Origin: Plasmopara viticola
Lineage: Eukaryota > Oomycota > Peronosporomycetes > Peronosporales > Peronosporaceae
Direction of reading: 5' to 3'
Length of the DNA: 64,000 nt
Assembly (NCBI GenBank): GCA_001695595.3
Contig: MBPM02000104.1
Coordinates: forward strand, 62,001 to 126,000
Shown: one piece after another, positions 10,460 to 21,447 of the stretch
How positions within the stretch are numbered: position 1 is the stretch's first letter
Layout of the letters: every line of letters begins with the position of its first letter
Position numbers and translations under genes: made by a program
The notes under the pieces: generated by a model
The model's input: only the letters and a program-made list of their open reading frames with translations
What the model was told of the DNA's origin: nothing
Database searches by the model: none

Positions 10460-13400
10460 GCCCCGCAGACTCTGCCTTCTTCGCCCCCGCCTCTGACACC
10501 GCCTTCGCCGCCACCATGGACGCCACACCGAGCCGAATCAACAAGTTCGACGGAACGAACTTCCATACGTGGAAGTTCAAGATGCGAATGGTGTTGGAGG
10601 AGCGCGACCTCTGGGAAGTTGCGAGCGGGGAGAAAAAGCTTGAGCAGCTGAGTAACCCGATGGACCAGTCGACCTTTAAGCGTAAGGCTCGAAAGGCGCT
10701 GGCGATAATCTGTCTTGCGATGGAGGACTCGCAGCTGCCTCTGGTTCGCTCGGCCAAGGATGCGTATGATGCATGGTCAAGATTGGAAGGACACTTCGAG
10801 AAGAGGAGCCTGGCAAACAAGCTCTTCCTTCGTCGCAGGTTCTTCACGACGATGATGGAGGATGGCGACGGTGTGCTAGAGCACATCAACAAGCTCAAGA
10901 CGTTGGCCGAGCAGCTTGACGCGGTGGGCGCCCCGGTGAGTGAGGACGACCTGGTAATCACGCTTCTTGGAAGTCTGTGTGATTCGTACCAGTTCCTCAT
11001 CACGGCGCTGGAGTCGCGCTCGGACACGCTGACATGGGAGCTTGTGACGTCGCGTCTGTTACACGAAGAGATGAAACGCAAGGAACAAGGTGGCGGCGTC
11101 GATGGAGCCGCGCACGGGCAAGGACAAGCGTTTGTGACGTCGGACAACGGACGGCGCAAGGGACGACAAGCGACTGCTAAGGCCAGCAGTGCGTGCCATT
11201 ACTGTGGAGAACACGGGCATTGGATTGCCAAGTGCCCCGTGAGAATTCGTGAAAACGCAGATCGACAACGGCCAGCACAGCGTGCAAATATCGCGCAGAG
11301 CGAAGTCGACTCTGGTGATTTTCTCTTCTCGGTTGGTGGAAACTCAAGCACCACCAAGTCGAGTTGCGTATGGCTGGTTGACTCGGGTGCAACGCAGCAC
11401 ATGACTTTTTCAAGAGAGTTCATGAGAAATTACAAGGAAATTCCTCCGGTGGATGTACATCTCGCAGACGACGGTGTTGTTCAAGCGATCGGGACTGGCG
11501 ACATTATAATGTCTCTGAAGACGGCCCACGGAAACAAGAAGGGCATGCTTCGTGGAGTATGGCATATTCCAAAGCTATCGCGCAATCTTTTCTCTGTTGG
11601 ACGATTTACAAAAGATGTTGGACCAGTCACGTTCGAAGCCGATGGCTGTTTTGCGCAGGCAAAGGGAATGCAGTGGAAGCTTGGAGCCCGCGAGGGCAAA
11701 GGGCTGTTTAAACTGTGTATGACGCCAGTCAGCACCAACGAAGCCAATGTGACAAGCTCGTCGGGATGTCATGGGGACACCACTTCGTACCTCTGGCACC
11801 TTCGACTTGGGCACATTGGACATAGTGGTCTGGAAACTATCGTCAAGAAAAACTATGGTGTTGGCATTGACCTCGCTTCCGTGAAACAGTGGGAGCTGTG
11901 TGATGGTTGTGCACTTGGCAAACAAACGCGAGTGAGTTTTATGCCAAAGTCGCCTTATCATGCAAAGAAACTGTTGGAAGTAATTCACAGTGACGTGTGT
12001 GGACCTATGCAGTCGACGACTTTTAGCGGCAAGCGGTATTTTGTCACTTTCACCGACGAGTACTCGCGCTTTACAACGGTATTTTTGCTGCGAAACAAGT
12101 CTGAAGTTGCCACCAAATTTGCCGAGTTTGTTGCGTTTGCCGAAACTCAGACTGGCAAAGTTGTCAAAGTACTTCGCTGCGATAATGGAGGTGAGTACAC
12201 ATCGGGTGACATGGCCAAGTTCTGCAAGCGACGTGGTATCGAGCAGAAGTTTACGCCTCCTTATACACCACAGCTTAATGGAGTGGCTGAACGCATGAAC
12301 CGGACTTTGGTGGAATGTGCAAGATGCATGATCGAGCACGCTGGACTTCCAAAGACTTATTGGGGAGAGGCTGTTATGACCTCCGCTTTCCTTCGCAATC
12401 GTTGCCCGACGCGAGGTATTGCTATGGATAAATCGCCATACCAAGTTTGGACTAAAAGAAGACCTGTGCTGACGAATTTGAAGGTTTTCGGATGCCATGC
12501 TTTTGTCTCGATTCCGAAGGAAAAGCGCAGCAAGTTTGACGCTCGGTCAGTACGCTGTCGATTTCTTGGCTACTCGGAACATGAGAAAGCGTATCGATTT
12601 GAAGAAATAGAAAGTGGTCGTGTGCTGGTGAGTCGTGACGCAAAGTTTATGGAAGATACTTTTGACAGTGGGAGGAGCAACCGTCGCTACAATGAAGTTG
12701 TTGTTCAGGATGATGATGAAGCGACCGATCAGGAATCCTCACAGCATGACCAGATGGAATACGAAGCCGAGGAATCTGCGCAGGAAGAAGAGGTTGAGCC
12801 TGGCAGTAAGCGTCACCAACGGACCCAATCGCTCGAAAAAGCAACTGAAGTGCCAAGGTCTAAACGACAAAGTCGATATCAATCACTTGAAGAAATGTCA
12901 GCCACAGCGCAAGACTTTGAGGCTGCGTACGTTGTGGATTCAGTGGGAGAGTTGCCGACCACCTTTAAGTCGGCGATGGAATCCGACGACGCAGCTAAAT
13001 GGAAGAAGGCATGCGATTCGGAAATGGACTCGCTACAAAAGAACAAGACATGGATGCTCGTACCACTACCAAAAGGACGCAAGGCAATCGGCAATCGATG
13101 GGTGTTTCGTGTCAAGGAGAATCAAGCCGGCGAAGTCGAGCGATTCAAAGCGCGTTTGGTGGCCAAAGGGTTCTCTCAAAAATTCGGCATTGATTATGAA
13201 GAAACGTTTGCACCTGTGGCCAAGTTTACGTCGATTCGGATTTTACTCAGTCTGGCTGCCGAGTACGGACTCGCACTTCATCAGATGGATGTCAAAACAG
13301 CGTTTCTCAACGGCCAGCTTGACGAAGATATCTACATGACGCAGCCTGACGGCTTTACAGACAAGGCCAACCCAGACTACGTGTGCAAGTTACAGCGGTC

Positions 13401-14006
13401 ACTGTACGGGCTGAAGCAATCGCCTCGCATGTGGAACAAAACCATTGACGACTTCATGTTGGGCCTGGACTTCAAGAAGTGTGAATCTGATCACTGCGTG
13501 TATGTGAAGCGGGATGGCCATGACATGATGTTCGTAGCACTTTCCGTCGACGATCTAATTTTGGCCTGCAATGCTAGCAAGATGCTCCAGGAAACCAAGC
13601 ACGCACTCAGCAAACGATTCGAGATGACGGATTTGGGGCAACTTCACTTCTTTCTTGAAATTGAGATCGAGCAAAATTTGAAGATCGGGACTCTGACGAT
13701 GCGGCAAACCAAGTTCGCGTGCGAAATTTTAACCAAGTTCAATATGGAAAAGAGCAAGCCCGTCAGAACTCCGCAAGATCCAGGACTCAAACTTACCAAG
13801 TCAATGTGCGAAGGAGGATGCAAACACGGTGAAACCATGACCGGTGTGCCATATCGAAATGCTATTGGTTGCCTGATGTATCTTATGGTCGGTACGCGTC
13901 CGGATCTCGCTGCGGCAGTGGGGGTACTCAGCCAATTTGCAGCAGACCCATGTCCGACACACTGGCAAGCGTTAAAAAGAGTCTTCAGGTATATCCAAGG
14001 TACAAG
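10450..14006 (+). pseudogene. IIa-2 gag-protease-integrase-reverse transcriptase
   Basis: The frame is open for 1185 codons. In order: Gag with DGTNFHTWKFKM, zinc knuckle C249-C262, protease D311 (WLVDSGATQHM), integrase HHCC (LRLGHIGH, CDGCALGK), integrase core D515, D578 and E614 with 35 residues between the last two, then reverse transcriptase. The polymerase motif is SVDD at 1032-1035 where its sister IIa-1 and the other families read YVDD, and FFLEIEIEQ replaces FFLGIEIEQ further on; either change could weaken the enzyme. A Kozak-like ATG at 10516 is an alternative start. The frame is cut at QGT by the IIb array. The sequence resumes at 21448. Confidence 0.94.
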
Positions 14007-14287
14007 TGTTGTCGAAGATGCTGGTGATGATACGCCTCGACCAGCGACTACATATCAGTAAGTATTGGTATCTGCAATCAGTTGATGACTGACTGAGGGA
14101 GCGGGTTCAAGATGGGCAAATGATCGGTTTCGGGATGGGAAGATGATTGCGCCCGGATGGTGAGTTGTTCTGATTGGCTTAGATAAATCATTGGCTTAGA
14201 GGTAGCATGTAGTTGTGAACTAAGGACCTTTTTAAATATATTCACTTTGCATTTTGCCAACTAGTGCTCACTTCGACCTTTTCAACA
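14007..14287 (+). repeat. IIb array LTR 1 (left outer)
   Basis: 281 bp, TGTTGTCGAAG to TTCAACA. It has T at 14055, as in the right outer LTR. Confidence 0.95.
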
Positions 14288-14301
14288 GGTTATGAGCCCA
14301 A
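14288..14301 (+). other. Primer-binding site, IIb unit 1
   Basis: GGTTATGAGCCCAA next to the LTR end; gag ATG at 14292. Confidence 0.85.
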
Positions 14302-17300
14302 GCCCCGCCGACTCTGCCTCCCCCTTCTCTGACTCTGCCTTCGCCACCATGGACGCGTCTATGCCAAGTCGAATCAACAAGTTCGACGGCACCAACTTTC
14401 ACACCTGGAAGTTCAAGATGCAGATGGTGCTGGAGGAGAGGGACCTGTGGGAAGTCGCAAGTGGTGAGATCAAGCTGGAGCACTGTACGAATGCGATGGA
14501 TCAGTCGACTTACAAGAGGAAGTCTCGGAAAGCGCTAGCGATAATCTGTCTTGCGATGGAAGACTCGCAACTGCCACTGGTCCGGTCGTCAAGTGGTGCG
14601 CATGATGCATGGTCGCGACTGGAAGGACACTTTGAGAAGAGGAGCCTCGCAAACAAGCTCTTTCTTCGTCGACGGTTTTTCACTACAATGATGGAAGAAG
14701 GTGATGATGTTCTGGAACACATCAACAAGCTCAAGACGCTAGCGGAGCAGCTCGATGCTGTAGGTGCCCCGGTGAGCGAGGACGACTTGGTTATCACGCT
14801 TCTTGGGAGTCTTAATGACTCGTACCAGTTTCTCATTACTGCATTGGAATCTCGTGCAGACACTTTGACCTGGGAGCTGGTGACGTCTCGACTTCTCCAT
14901 GAGGATATGAAGCGCAAGGAGCAGGGCAGCGATGGAGCTGCGTCTGGCCAAGCGTTCATGATGAAGGATGCGAAGCGCAAAGGACGACCGGTGAAGAAGA
15001 CTGGTGCGTGCCATAATTGCGGCAAACAAGGACACTGGATCGCAGAATGCCCCTCGCGAGTCCAGAATGATGCTGAGCGATATCGATCGCAGCGGGCAAA
15101 CGTCGCGCAGATTGAAGATTCTGGTGACTATCTTTTCTCGGTTGGCGGTAGCAGTGGCTCTGTCAAGCCGAATGACGTCTGGCTGGTCGATTCGGGGGCG
15201 ACTCAGCATATGACAAGTTCCAAGAAGTTCATGAGGAGCTACAAGACTTTTCCCCCTATCGACGTACATCTGGCAGACGACGGCGTCGTACAAGCTATTG
15301 GCAGCGGTGACATTGTGATGGCTATGATGACGTCGCACGGAATTAAGAAGGGTGTGTTGACAAATGTGTGGCACATCCCCAAGTTGTCGAGAAATTTGTT
15401 TTCAGTTGGTCGCTTTACCAAGGACGTCGGGCCTGTTGTTTTCGACAAGGAGGGATGCTTTGCCGAAACAAAAGGTGTCAAGTGGAAAATCGGTGCGCGC
15501 GAAGGAAAAGGATTATTTCGGCTGCACATGACTCCGGTTGCTCGTGAAGAAGCAAATACGGTCAAGACTTTGACAAGCAACGAGGACACTTCATATTTGT
15601 GGCATCTTCGACTTGGTCATATTGGTCACGACGGGCTGAACGCAATCGTGAGGAAGAATCTCGCCACTGGAATCGACATTACGTCTGTGAACAAGTGGGA
15701 GATTTGTGATGGCTGTGCACTGGGTAAGCAGACTCGTTTACGGTTCCAATCGATGTCGACGGACGACGAAAACGAGTTTGAGCAAGAGCAGGATGAGACA
15801 CACGACGCAAGTACGGACTTTGAACTGGGAAGCAAGTGGCACCCTCGTACTCAATCTTTGGAAAAGGTGACTGAAGTTCCGCAGCCCAAGCGTCATGTGC
15901 CCAAATACCAACGCTCGACACTCGAAGAAATGTCGGCTCTGGCTACAATTCGCGAAGAGGGCTACGAAGCCGCCCACGTCGTGTATTCAGTGGGAGAATT
16001 GCCGACAACGTTTAAGTCGGCGATGGAATCCAGTGACGCGGGCCAATGGAAAGCTGCATGCGACTCGGAGCTAGAGTCACTCCACAAGAACAAGACTTGG
16101 GATGTTGTTCCTCTGCCTAAAGGACGCAAAGCGATCGGCTGCAGATGGGTGTTTCGAGTCAAGGAAAACCAAGATGGGATTATCGAGCGGTTCAAGGCGC
16201 GACTCGTTGCCAAGGGATTTTCACAAAAGTTTGGAGTTGATTATGAGGAGACATTTGCGCCGGTGGCGAAGTTTACTTCAATTCGCATCGCGTTGAGTAT
16301 GGCTGCCAAGTACGGTTTGACGCTACATCAGATGGACGTGAAGACTGCTTTCTTAAACGGAGTTCTGGATGAAGAAATTTATATGCAGCAGCCTGAAGGA
16401 TATGTGAGCGAAAACAAACAAGATCATGTATGTAAGCTGAAGCGTTCGTTGTACGGTCTTAAGCAATCACCGCGCATGTGGAACCAAACCATCGACGACT
16501 TTATGATCAAGATGAGTTTCAGCAAGTGTGAGTCCGATCACTGTGTCTACATCAAGCGCGTGGACGACGATATGGTTATTGTTGTGCTGTACGTGGATGA
16601 TCTCATTGTAGCAAGCAGCAACAACTCGCTCCTTGTCTCCACCAAGCGTGCGCTAAGCGACCGATTTGAGATGACTGACCTCGGCGAGCTCAAGTACTTT
16701 CTCGGTATGGAAATCGGTCAAGACCAAGTATCCGGTCGAGTCACGATGCGACAGACCAAGTTTCTCAAGTCAATTCTGAGCAAGTTTGGCATGCAAGATA
16801 GCAAGCCGGTCAAGACGCCTCAAGAAGCAGGGCTCAAGCTGACAAAGAACATGTGTGAAGGCGGCTGCAAGCATGAAGTTACGATGAAGAATGTGCCTTA
16901 TCGAAGTTGTGTCGGTGGCATAATGTATCTTATGGTTGCGACGCGACCGGACCTTGCTGCGGCTGTGGGAGTTCTAAGCCAGTTTGCTGCTGATCCGTGT
17001 CCGACGCATTGGCAAGCACTCAAGCGGGTTCTGCGATACTTAAAGGCAACGGAAACGCATGGACTCCAGTTTTCAAGTTGCGGTTCGGCCAAGTTACTTG
17101 GGTATTCGGATGCAGACTGGGCTGGAGACATCGAATCTCGCCGAAGTACAAGCGGCTATGCGTTTACACTTAATAATGGATGCATCAGCTGGCGAAGTAA
17201 GAAGCAACGAAGTGTGGCGCTTTCCTCAACAGAGGCGGAGTACATGGCTTTATCAGAAGCCACTCAAGAAGCGGTTTGGCTCAAGGTATTTCTGTGCGAG

Positions 17301-17639
17301 CTTGGTGAGATGACTTCCAATGAGTCTGTCAAGATATTTGAGGACAATCAAGGTTCTATTGCGTTGGCCAAGAATCCAGAATTTCACAAGCGCACAAAAC
17401 ATATCGACATTCGCTACCACTTTGTGCGAGAAAAGGTTGAGGACGGCCAAGTCAACCTTGAGTACATCCCTACGCAAGACATGCTGGCCGACATAATGAC
17501 GAAGCCAATTCCATCCGCGCAGTTCGATGTTCTGCGTTCAAAACTTGGGATACAAGGCGTCGCCGTTGCCGAGTCGAGTGGGAGTGTTGTCGAAGATGCT
17601 GGTGATGATACGCCTCGACCAGCGACTACATACCAGTAA
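14292..17639 (+). CDS. IIb unit 1 Gag-protease-RT-RNase H polyprotein without integrase core
   Basis: An uninterrupted frame of 1115 residues, about 275 shorter than IIc-1. Zinc knuckle C240-C253, protease D300, and the integrase zinc domain (LRLGHIGH, CDGCALGKQTR) are present. Then, near residue 481, the sequence jumps to a hinge-like acidic region (STDDENEFEQEQDE). The catalytic D-D-E part of integrase is absent without loss of frame. The reverse transcriptase keeps YVDD (D769) and RNase H keeps YSDADWAGD (D940). The last residues are encoded inside LTR 2, with TAA at 17637-17639. The ATG at 14349 (GCCACCATGG) is an alternative start. The product could form particles and make cDNA, but would need integrase from a relative. 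Confidence 0.92.
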   Translation: MSPSPADSASPFSDSAFATMDASMPSRINKFDGTNFHTWKFKMQMVLEERDLWEVASGEIKLEHCTNAMDQSTYKRKSRKALAIICLAMEDSQLPLVRSSSGAHDAWSRLEGHFEKRSLANKLFLRRRFFTTMMEEGDDVLEHINKLKTLAEQLDAVGAPVSEDDLVITLLGSLNDSYQFLITALESRADTLTWELVTSRLLHEDMKRKEQGSDGAASGQAFMMKDAKRKGRPVKKTGACHNCGKQGHWIAECPSRVQNDAERYRSQRANVAQIEDSGDYLFSVGGSSGSVKPNDVWLVDSGATQHMTSSKKFMRSYKTFPPIDVHLADDGVVQAIGSGDIVMAMMTSHGIKKGVLTNVWHIPKLSRNLFSVGRFTKDVGPVVFDKEGCFAETKGVKWKIGAREGKGLFRLHMTPVAREEANTVKTLTSNEDTSYLWHLRLGHIGHDGLNAIVRKNLATGIDITSVNKWEICDGCALGKQTRLRFQSMSTDDENEFEQEQDETHDASTDFELGSKWHPRTQSLEKVTEVPQPKRHVPKYQRSTLEEMSALATIREEGYEAAHVVYSVGELPTTFKSAMESSDAGQWKAACDSELESLHKNKTWDVVPLPKGRKAIGCRWVFRVKENQDGIIERFKARLVAKGFSQKFGVDYEETFAPVAKFTSIRIALSMAAKYGLTLHQMDVKTAFLNGVLDEEIYMQQPEGYVSENKQDHVCKLKRSLYGLKQSPRMWNQTIDDFMIKMSFSKCESDHCVYIKRVDDDMVIVVLYVDDLIVASSNNSLLVSTKRALSDRFEMTDLGELKYFLGMEIGQDQVSGRVTMRQTKFLKSILSKFGMQDSKPVKTPQEAGLKLTKNMCEGGCKHEVTMKNVPYRSCVGGIMYLMVATRPDLAAAVGVLSQFAADPCPTHWQALKRVLRYLKATETHGLQFSSCGSAKLLGYSDADWAGDIESRRSTSGYAFTLNNGCISWRSKKQRSVALSSTEAEYMALSEATQEAVWLKVFLCELGEMTSNESVKIFEDNQGSIALAKNPEFHKRTKHIDIRYHFVREKVEDGQVNLEYIPTQDMLADIMTKPIPSAQFDVLRSKLGIQGVAVAESSGSVVEDAGDDTPRPATTYQ

Positions 17640-17865
17640 GTATTGGTATCTGCAATCAGTTGATGACTGACTGAGGGAGCGGGTTCAAGATGGGCAAATG
17701 ATCGGTTTCGGGATGGGAAGATGATTGCGCCCGGATGGTGAGTTGTTCTGATTGGCTTAGATAAATCATTGGCTTAGAGGTAGCATGTAGTTGTGAACTA
17801 AGGACCTTTTTAAATATATTCACTTTGCATTTTGCCAACTAGTGCTCACTTCGACCTTTTCAACA
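17585..17865 (+). repeat. IIb array LTR 2 (inner, shared)
   Basis: It serves as 3' LTR of unit 1 and 5' LTR of unit 2. It has C at 17633 (ACATACCAG) where both outer LTRs have T (ACATATCAG). Confidence 0.95.
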
Positions 17866-17879
17866 GGTTATGAGCCCAA
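17866..17879 (+). other. Primer-binding site, IIb unit 2
   Basis: GGTTATGAGCCCAA after the inner LTR. Its ATG (17870) is out of frame with gag because one C is missing just downstream (AGCCCGCC versus AGCCCCGCC). Confidence 0.85.
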
Positions 17880-17925
17880 GCCCGCCGACTCTGCCTCCCC
17901 CTTCTCTGACTCTGCCTTCGCCACC

Positions 17926-20900
17926 ATGGACGCGTCTATGCCAAGTCGAATCAACAAGTTCGACGGCACCAACTTTCACACCTGGAAGTTCAAGATGCAG
18001 ATGGTGCTGGAGGAGAGGGACCTGTGGGAAGTCGCAAGTGGTGAGATCAAGCTGGAGCACTGTACGAATGCGATGGATCAGTCGACTTACAAGAGGAAGT
18101 CTCGGAAAGCGCTAGCGATAATCTGTCTTGCGATGGAAGACTCGCAACTGCCACTGGTCCGGTCGTCAAGTGGTGCGCATGATGCATGGTCGCGACTGGA
18201 AGGACACTTTGAGAAGAGGAGCCTCGCAAACAAGCTCTTTCTTCGTCGACGGTTTTTCACTACAATGATGGAAGAAGGTGATGATGTTCTGGAACACATC
18301 AACAAGCTCAAGACGCTAGCGGAGCAGCTCGATGCTGTAGGTGCCCCGGTGAGCGAGGACGACTTGGTTATCACGCTTCTTGGGAGTCTTAATGACTCGT
18401 ACCAGTTTCTCATTACTGCATTGGAATCTCGTGCAGACACTTTGACCTGGGAGCTGGTGACGTCTCGACTTCTCCATGAGGATATGAAGCGCAAGGAGCA
18501 GGGCAGCGATGGAGCTGCGTCTGGCCAAGCGTTCATGATGAAGGATGCGAAGCGCAAAGGACGACCGGTGAAGAAGACTGGTGCGTGCCATAATTGCGGC
18601 AAACAAGGACACTGGATCGCAGAATGCCCCTCGCGAGTCCAGAATGATGCTGAGCGATATCGATCGCAGCGGGCAAACGTCGCGCAGATTGAAGATTCTG
18701 GTGACTATCTTTTCTCGGTTGGCGGTAGCAGTGGCTCTGTCAAGCCGAATGACGTCTGGCTGGTCGATTCGGGGGCGACTCAGCATATGACAAGTTCCAA
18801 GAAGTTCATGAGGAGCTACAAGACTTTTCCCCCTATCGACGTACATCTGGCAGACGACGGCGTCGTACAAGCTATTGGCAGCGGTGACATTGTGATGGCT
18901 ATGATGACGTCGCACGGAATTAAGAAGGGTGTGTTGACAAATGTGTGGCACATCCCCAAGTTGTCGAGAAATTTGTTTTCAGTTGGTCGCTTTACCAAGG
19001 ACGTCGGGCCTGTTGTTTTCGACAAGGAGGGATGCTTTGCCGAAACAAAAGGTGTCAAGTGGAAAATCGGTGCGCGCGAAGGAAAAGGATTATTTCGGCT
19101 GCACATGACTCCGGTTGCTCGTGAAGAAGCAAATACGGTCAAGACTTTGACAAGCAACGAGGACACTTCATATTTGTGGCATCTTCGACTTGGTCATATT
19201 GGTCACGACGGGCTGAACGCAATCGTGAGGAAGAATCTCGCCACTGGAATCGACATTACGTCTGTGAACAAGTGGGAGATTTGTGATGGCTGTGCACTGG
19301 GTAAGCAGACTCGTTTACGGTTCCAATCGATGTCGACGGACGACGAAAACGAGTTTGAGCAAGAGCAGGATGAGACACACGACGCAAGTACGGACTTTGA
19401 ACTGGGAAGCAAGTGGCACCCTCGTACTCAATCTTTGGAAAAGGTGACTGAAGTTCCGCAGCCCAAGCGTCATGTGCCCAAATACCAACGCTCGACACTC
19501 GAAGAAATGTCGGCTCTGGCTACAATTCGCGAAGAGGGCTACGAAGCCGCCCACGTCGTGTATTCAGTGGGAGAATTGCCGACAACGTTTAAGTCGGCGA
19601 TGGAATCCAGTGACGCGGGCCAATGGAAAGCTGCATGCGACTCGGAGCTAGAGTCACTCCACAAGAACAAGACTTGGGATGTTGTTCCTCTGCCTAAAGG
19701 ACGCAAAGCGATCGGCTGCAGATGGGTGTTTCGAGTCAAGGAAAACCAAGATGGGATTATCGAGCGGTTCAAGGCGCGACTCGTTGCCAAGGGATTTTCA
19801 CAAAAGTTTGGAGTTGATTATGAGGAGACATTTGCGCCGGTGGCGAAGTTTACTTCAATTCGCATCGCGTTGAGTATGGCTGCCAAGTACGGTTTGACGC
19901 TACATCAGATGGACGTGAAGACTGCTTTCTTAAACGGAGTTCTGGATGAAGAAATTTATATGCAGCAGCCTGAAGGATATGTGAGCGAAAACAAACAAGA
20001 TCATGTATGTAAGCTGAAGCGTTCGTTGTACGGTCTTAAGCAATCACCGCGCATGTGGAACCAAACCATCGACGACTTTATGATCAAGATGAGTTTCAGC
20101 AAGTGTGAGTCCGATCACTGTGTCTACATCAAGCGCGTGGACGACGATATGGTTATTGTTGTGCTGTACGTGGATGATCTCATTGTAGCAAGCAGCAACA
20201 ACTCGCTCCTTGTCTCCACCAAGCGTGCGCTAAGCGACCGATTTGAGATGACTGACCTCGGCGAGCTCAAGTACTTTCTCGGTATGGAAATCGGTCAAGA
20301 CCAAGTATCCGGTCGAGTCACGATGCGACAGACCAAGTTTCTCAAGTCAATTCTGAGCAAGTTTGGCATGCAAGATAGCAAGCCGGTCAAGACGCCTCAA
20401 GAAGCAGGGCTCAAGCTGACAAAGAACATGTGTGAAGGCGGCTGCAAGCATGAAGTTACGATGAAGAATGTGCCTTATCGAAGTTGTGTCGGTGGCATAA
20501 TGTATCTTATGGTTGCGACGCGACCGGACCTTGCTGCGGCTGTGGGAGTTCTAAGCCAGTTTGCTGCTGATCCGTGTCCGACGCATTGGCAAGCACTCAA
20601 GCGGGTTCTGCGATACTTAAAGGCAACGGAAACGCATGGACTCCAGTTTTCAAGTTGCGGTTCGGCCAAGTTACTTGGGTATTCGGATGCAGACTGGGCT
20701 GGAGACATCGAATCTCGCCGAAGTACAAGCGGCTATGCGTTTACACTTAATAATGGATGCATCAGCTGGCGAAGTAAGAAGCAACGAAGTGTGGCGCTTT
20801 CCTCAACAGAGGCGGAGTACATGGCTTTATCAGAAGCCACTCAAGAAGCGGTTTGGCTCAAGGTATTTCTGTGCGAGCTTGGTGAGATGACTTCCAATGA

Positions 20901-21216
20901 GTCTGTCAAGATATTTGAGGACAATCAAGGTTCTATTGCGTTGGCCAAGAATCCAGAATTTCACAAGCGCACAAAACATATCGACATTCGCTACCACTTT
21001 GTGCGAGAAAAGGTTGAGGACGGCCAAGTCAACCTTGAGTACATCCCTACGCAAGACATGCTGGCCGACATAATGACGAAGCCAATTCCATCCGCGCAGT
21101 TCGATGTTCTGCGTTCAAAACTTGGGATACAAGGCGTCGCCGTTGCCGAGTCGAGTGGGAGTGTTGTCGAAGATGCTGGTGATGATACGCCTCGACCAGC
21201 GACTACATATCAGTAA
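17926..21216 (+). CDS. IIb unit 2 polyprotein, integrase core absent, probable internal start
   Basis: It appears identical to unit 1 apart from a single-base deletion near 17880 between the primer-site ATG and this one. From the primer-site ATG the frame terminates at 18115; from 17926 (GCCACCATGG, reading MDASMPSRINKF) it is open to 21216. The protein would be 19 residues shorter at the N-terminus than unit 1, and all recognisable domains are kept. If the Kozak-type ATG is the normal start, the deletion is harmless. The frame is also open upstream into the LTR from 17842, which I do not take as coding. Confidence 0.85.
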   Translation: MDASMPSRINKFDGTNFHTWKFKMQMVLEERDLWEVASGEIKLEHCTNAMDQSTYKRKSRKALAIICLAMEDSQLPLVRSSSGAHDAWSRLEGHFEKRSLANKLFLRRRFFTTMMEEGDDVLEHINKLKTLAEQLDAVGAPVSEDDLVITLLGSLNDSYQFLITALESRADTLTWELVTSRLLHEDMKRKEQGSDGAASGQAFMMKDAKRKGRPVKKTGACHNCGKQGHWIAECPSRVQNDAERYRSQRANVAQIEDSGDYLFSVGGSSGSVKPNDVWLVDSGATQHMTSSKKFMRSYKTFPPIDVHLADDGVVQAIGSGDIVMAMMTSHGIKKGVLTNVWHIPKLSRNLFSVGRFTKDVGPVVFDKEGCFAETKGVKWKIGAREGKGLFRLHMTPVAREEANTVKTLTSNEDTSYLWHLRLGHIGHDGLNAIVRKNLATGIDITSVNKWEICDGCALGKQTRLRFQSMSTDDENEFEQEQDETHDASTDFELGSKWHPRTQSLEKVTEVPQPKRHVPKYQRSTLEEMSALATIREEGYEAAHVVYSVGELPTTFKSAMESSDAGQWKAACDSELESLHKNKTWDVVPLPKGRKAIGCRWVFRVKENQDGIIERFKARLVAKGFSQKFGVDYEETFAPVAKFTSIRIALSMAAKYGLTLHQMDVKTAFLNGVLDEEIYMQQPEGYVSENKQDHVCKLKRSLYGLKQSPRMWNQTIDDFMIKMSFSKCESDHCVYIKRVDDDMVIVVLYVDDLIVASSNNSLLVSTKRALSDRFEMTDLGELKYFLGMEIGQDQVSGRVTMRQTKFLKSILSKFGMQDSKPVKTPQEAGLKLTKNMCEGGCKHEVTMKNVPYRSCVGGIMYLMVATRPDLAAAVGVLSQFAADPCPTHWQALKRVLRYLKATETHGLQFSSCGSAKLLGYSDADWAGDIESRRSTSGYAFTLNNGCISWRSKKQRSVALSSTEAEYMALSEATQEAVWLKVFLCELGEMTSNESVKIFEDNQGSIALAKNPEFHKRTKHIDIRYHFVREKVEDGQVNLEYIPTQDMLADIMTKPIPSAQFDVLRSKLGIQGVAVAESSGSVVEDAGDDTPRPATTYQ

Positions 21217-21442
21217 GTATTGGTATCTGCAATCAGTTGATGACTGACTGAGGGAGCGGGTTCAAGATGGGCAAATGATCGGTTTCGGGATGGGAAGATG
21301 ATTGCGCCCGGATGGTGAGTTGTTCTGATTGGCTTAGATAAATCATTGGCTTAGAGGTAGCATGTAGTTGTGAACTAAGGACCTTTTTAAATATATTCAC
21401 TTTGCATTTTGCCAACTAGTGCTCACTTCGACCTTTTCAACA
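21162..21442 (+). repeat. IIb array LTR 3 (right outer)
   Basis: I see no difference from LTR 1. It ends TTCAACA at 21442 and is followed by ACAAG. Confidence 0.95.
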
Positions 21443-21447
21443 ACAAG

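Larger units (their letters stand above)
14007..21442 (+). mobile_element. IIb tandem array: three LTRs sharing two internal domains
   Basis: The order is LTR-internal-LTR-internal-LTR with repeat periods of 3578 and 3577 bp, flanked by a single duplication ACAAG at 14002-14006 and 21443-21447. A single integration with single flanking TSDs, plus shared internal LTRs, means the second unit arrived by recombination, not by a second integration. Both units lack the integrase core. Confidence 0.95.

Noticed and set aside
14292..21216. Two independent IIb insertions side by side
   Set aside because: No duplication is found at the inner LTR and one LTR is shared, so two separate integrations do not fit.
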